From Kiritimatiellia bacterium (lineage in GTDB: Bacteria > Verrucomicrobiota > Kiritimatiellia > SLAD01), in contig SKXR01000183.1 in NCBI GenBank assembly GCA_007128275.1, positions 1-14,997 on the forward strand: DNA of 14,997 nt, given 5' to 3'. The translations under genes were made by a program, and so were the position numbers. Numbering within the stretch: position 1 is the first letter of the stretch; each line of letters opens with the position of its first letter. The notes below the pieces were generated by a model. It searched no databases, had not been told where the DNA came from, and saw only the letters and a list, made by a program, of their open reading frames with translations. Below, in pieces: positions 14,911 through 14,997 of the stretch.

Positions 14911-14997
14911 CTATGTCGAAAAGAATTAGGCATTGGTATCAGAGGGTATGATCACCGAACTCGGCCACCGTTTCGAGGAAGACCTCTCTTAAAGCGG

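Noticed and set aside
14949..14993. Small plus-strand frame of 14 codons beginning with ATG
   Set aside because: No ribosome site, too short, and no evidence of conservation.
14939..14997. Short open minus-strand frame entering from the window end, reading about 18 codons to a stop
   Set aside because: It may be the 3' end of a gene beyond the window, but it is too short and has no recognised motif.

Overview
The window is a dense, GC-rich bacterial chromosome segment in which every supported gene lies on the + strand. It suggests a Gram-negative bacterium with an LPS outer membrane (lptD, lipoprotein, type II secretion pseudopilins). The set of an LL-diaminopimelate-type aminotransferase, tandem GYF_2 plus coiled-coil protein, small CPxCG zinc-ribbon protein, EVE protein and a bacterial family B DNA polymerase resembles the PVC group, perhaps Verrucomicrobiota/Kiritimatiellota. 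That placement is an inference from gene character, not from a marker gene.

Layout. 1-756: 3' part of a class I/II aminotransferase, probably dapL. 817-1719: a lipoprotein of unknown function. 1873-5535: a four-gene sulfur cassette made of a monoheme cytochrome c (fccA-like), the flavoprotein subunit of flavocytochrome c sulfide dehydrogenase (fccB), a YeeE/YedE (TsuA-type) sulfur-compound transporter, and a single-chain SoxY-SoxZ fusion. 5608-7807: a tight run of a GYF_2/coiled-coil protein, a CoA-binding-domain protein and an EVE-domain protein. 7906-8214: a small zinc-ribbon protein. 8354-11604: lptD and a sugar-nucleotide epimerase, both fitting LPS biogenesis. 11660-14772: a family B DNA polymerase, followed after 2 nt by gspG and then a second pseudopilin-like gene. 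14773-14997 holds no supportable gene but has a strong palindromic repeat.

How the genes may work together. The sulfur cassette is the most distinctive part. FccAB should oxidise sulfide in the periplasm and pass electrons through the heme of FccA. The SoxYZ fusion keeps the sulfur-binding cysteine, but internally rather than on a free C-terminal arm. The YeeE-like protein could carry a reduced sulfur compound across the inner membrane. No SoxAX, SoxB, SoxCD or TusA-like partner is encoded in the window, so this looks like a compact sulfide-to-carrier relay. An inverted repeat and a spaced direct repeat lie in front of the cassette, and a long inverted repeat closes it. I saw no tRNA, rRNA, CRISPR array or intact mobile element.
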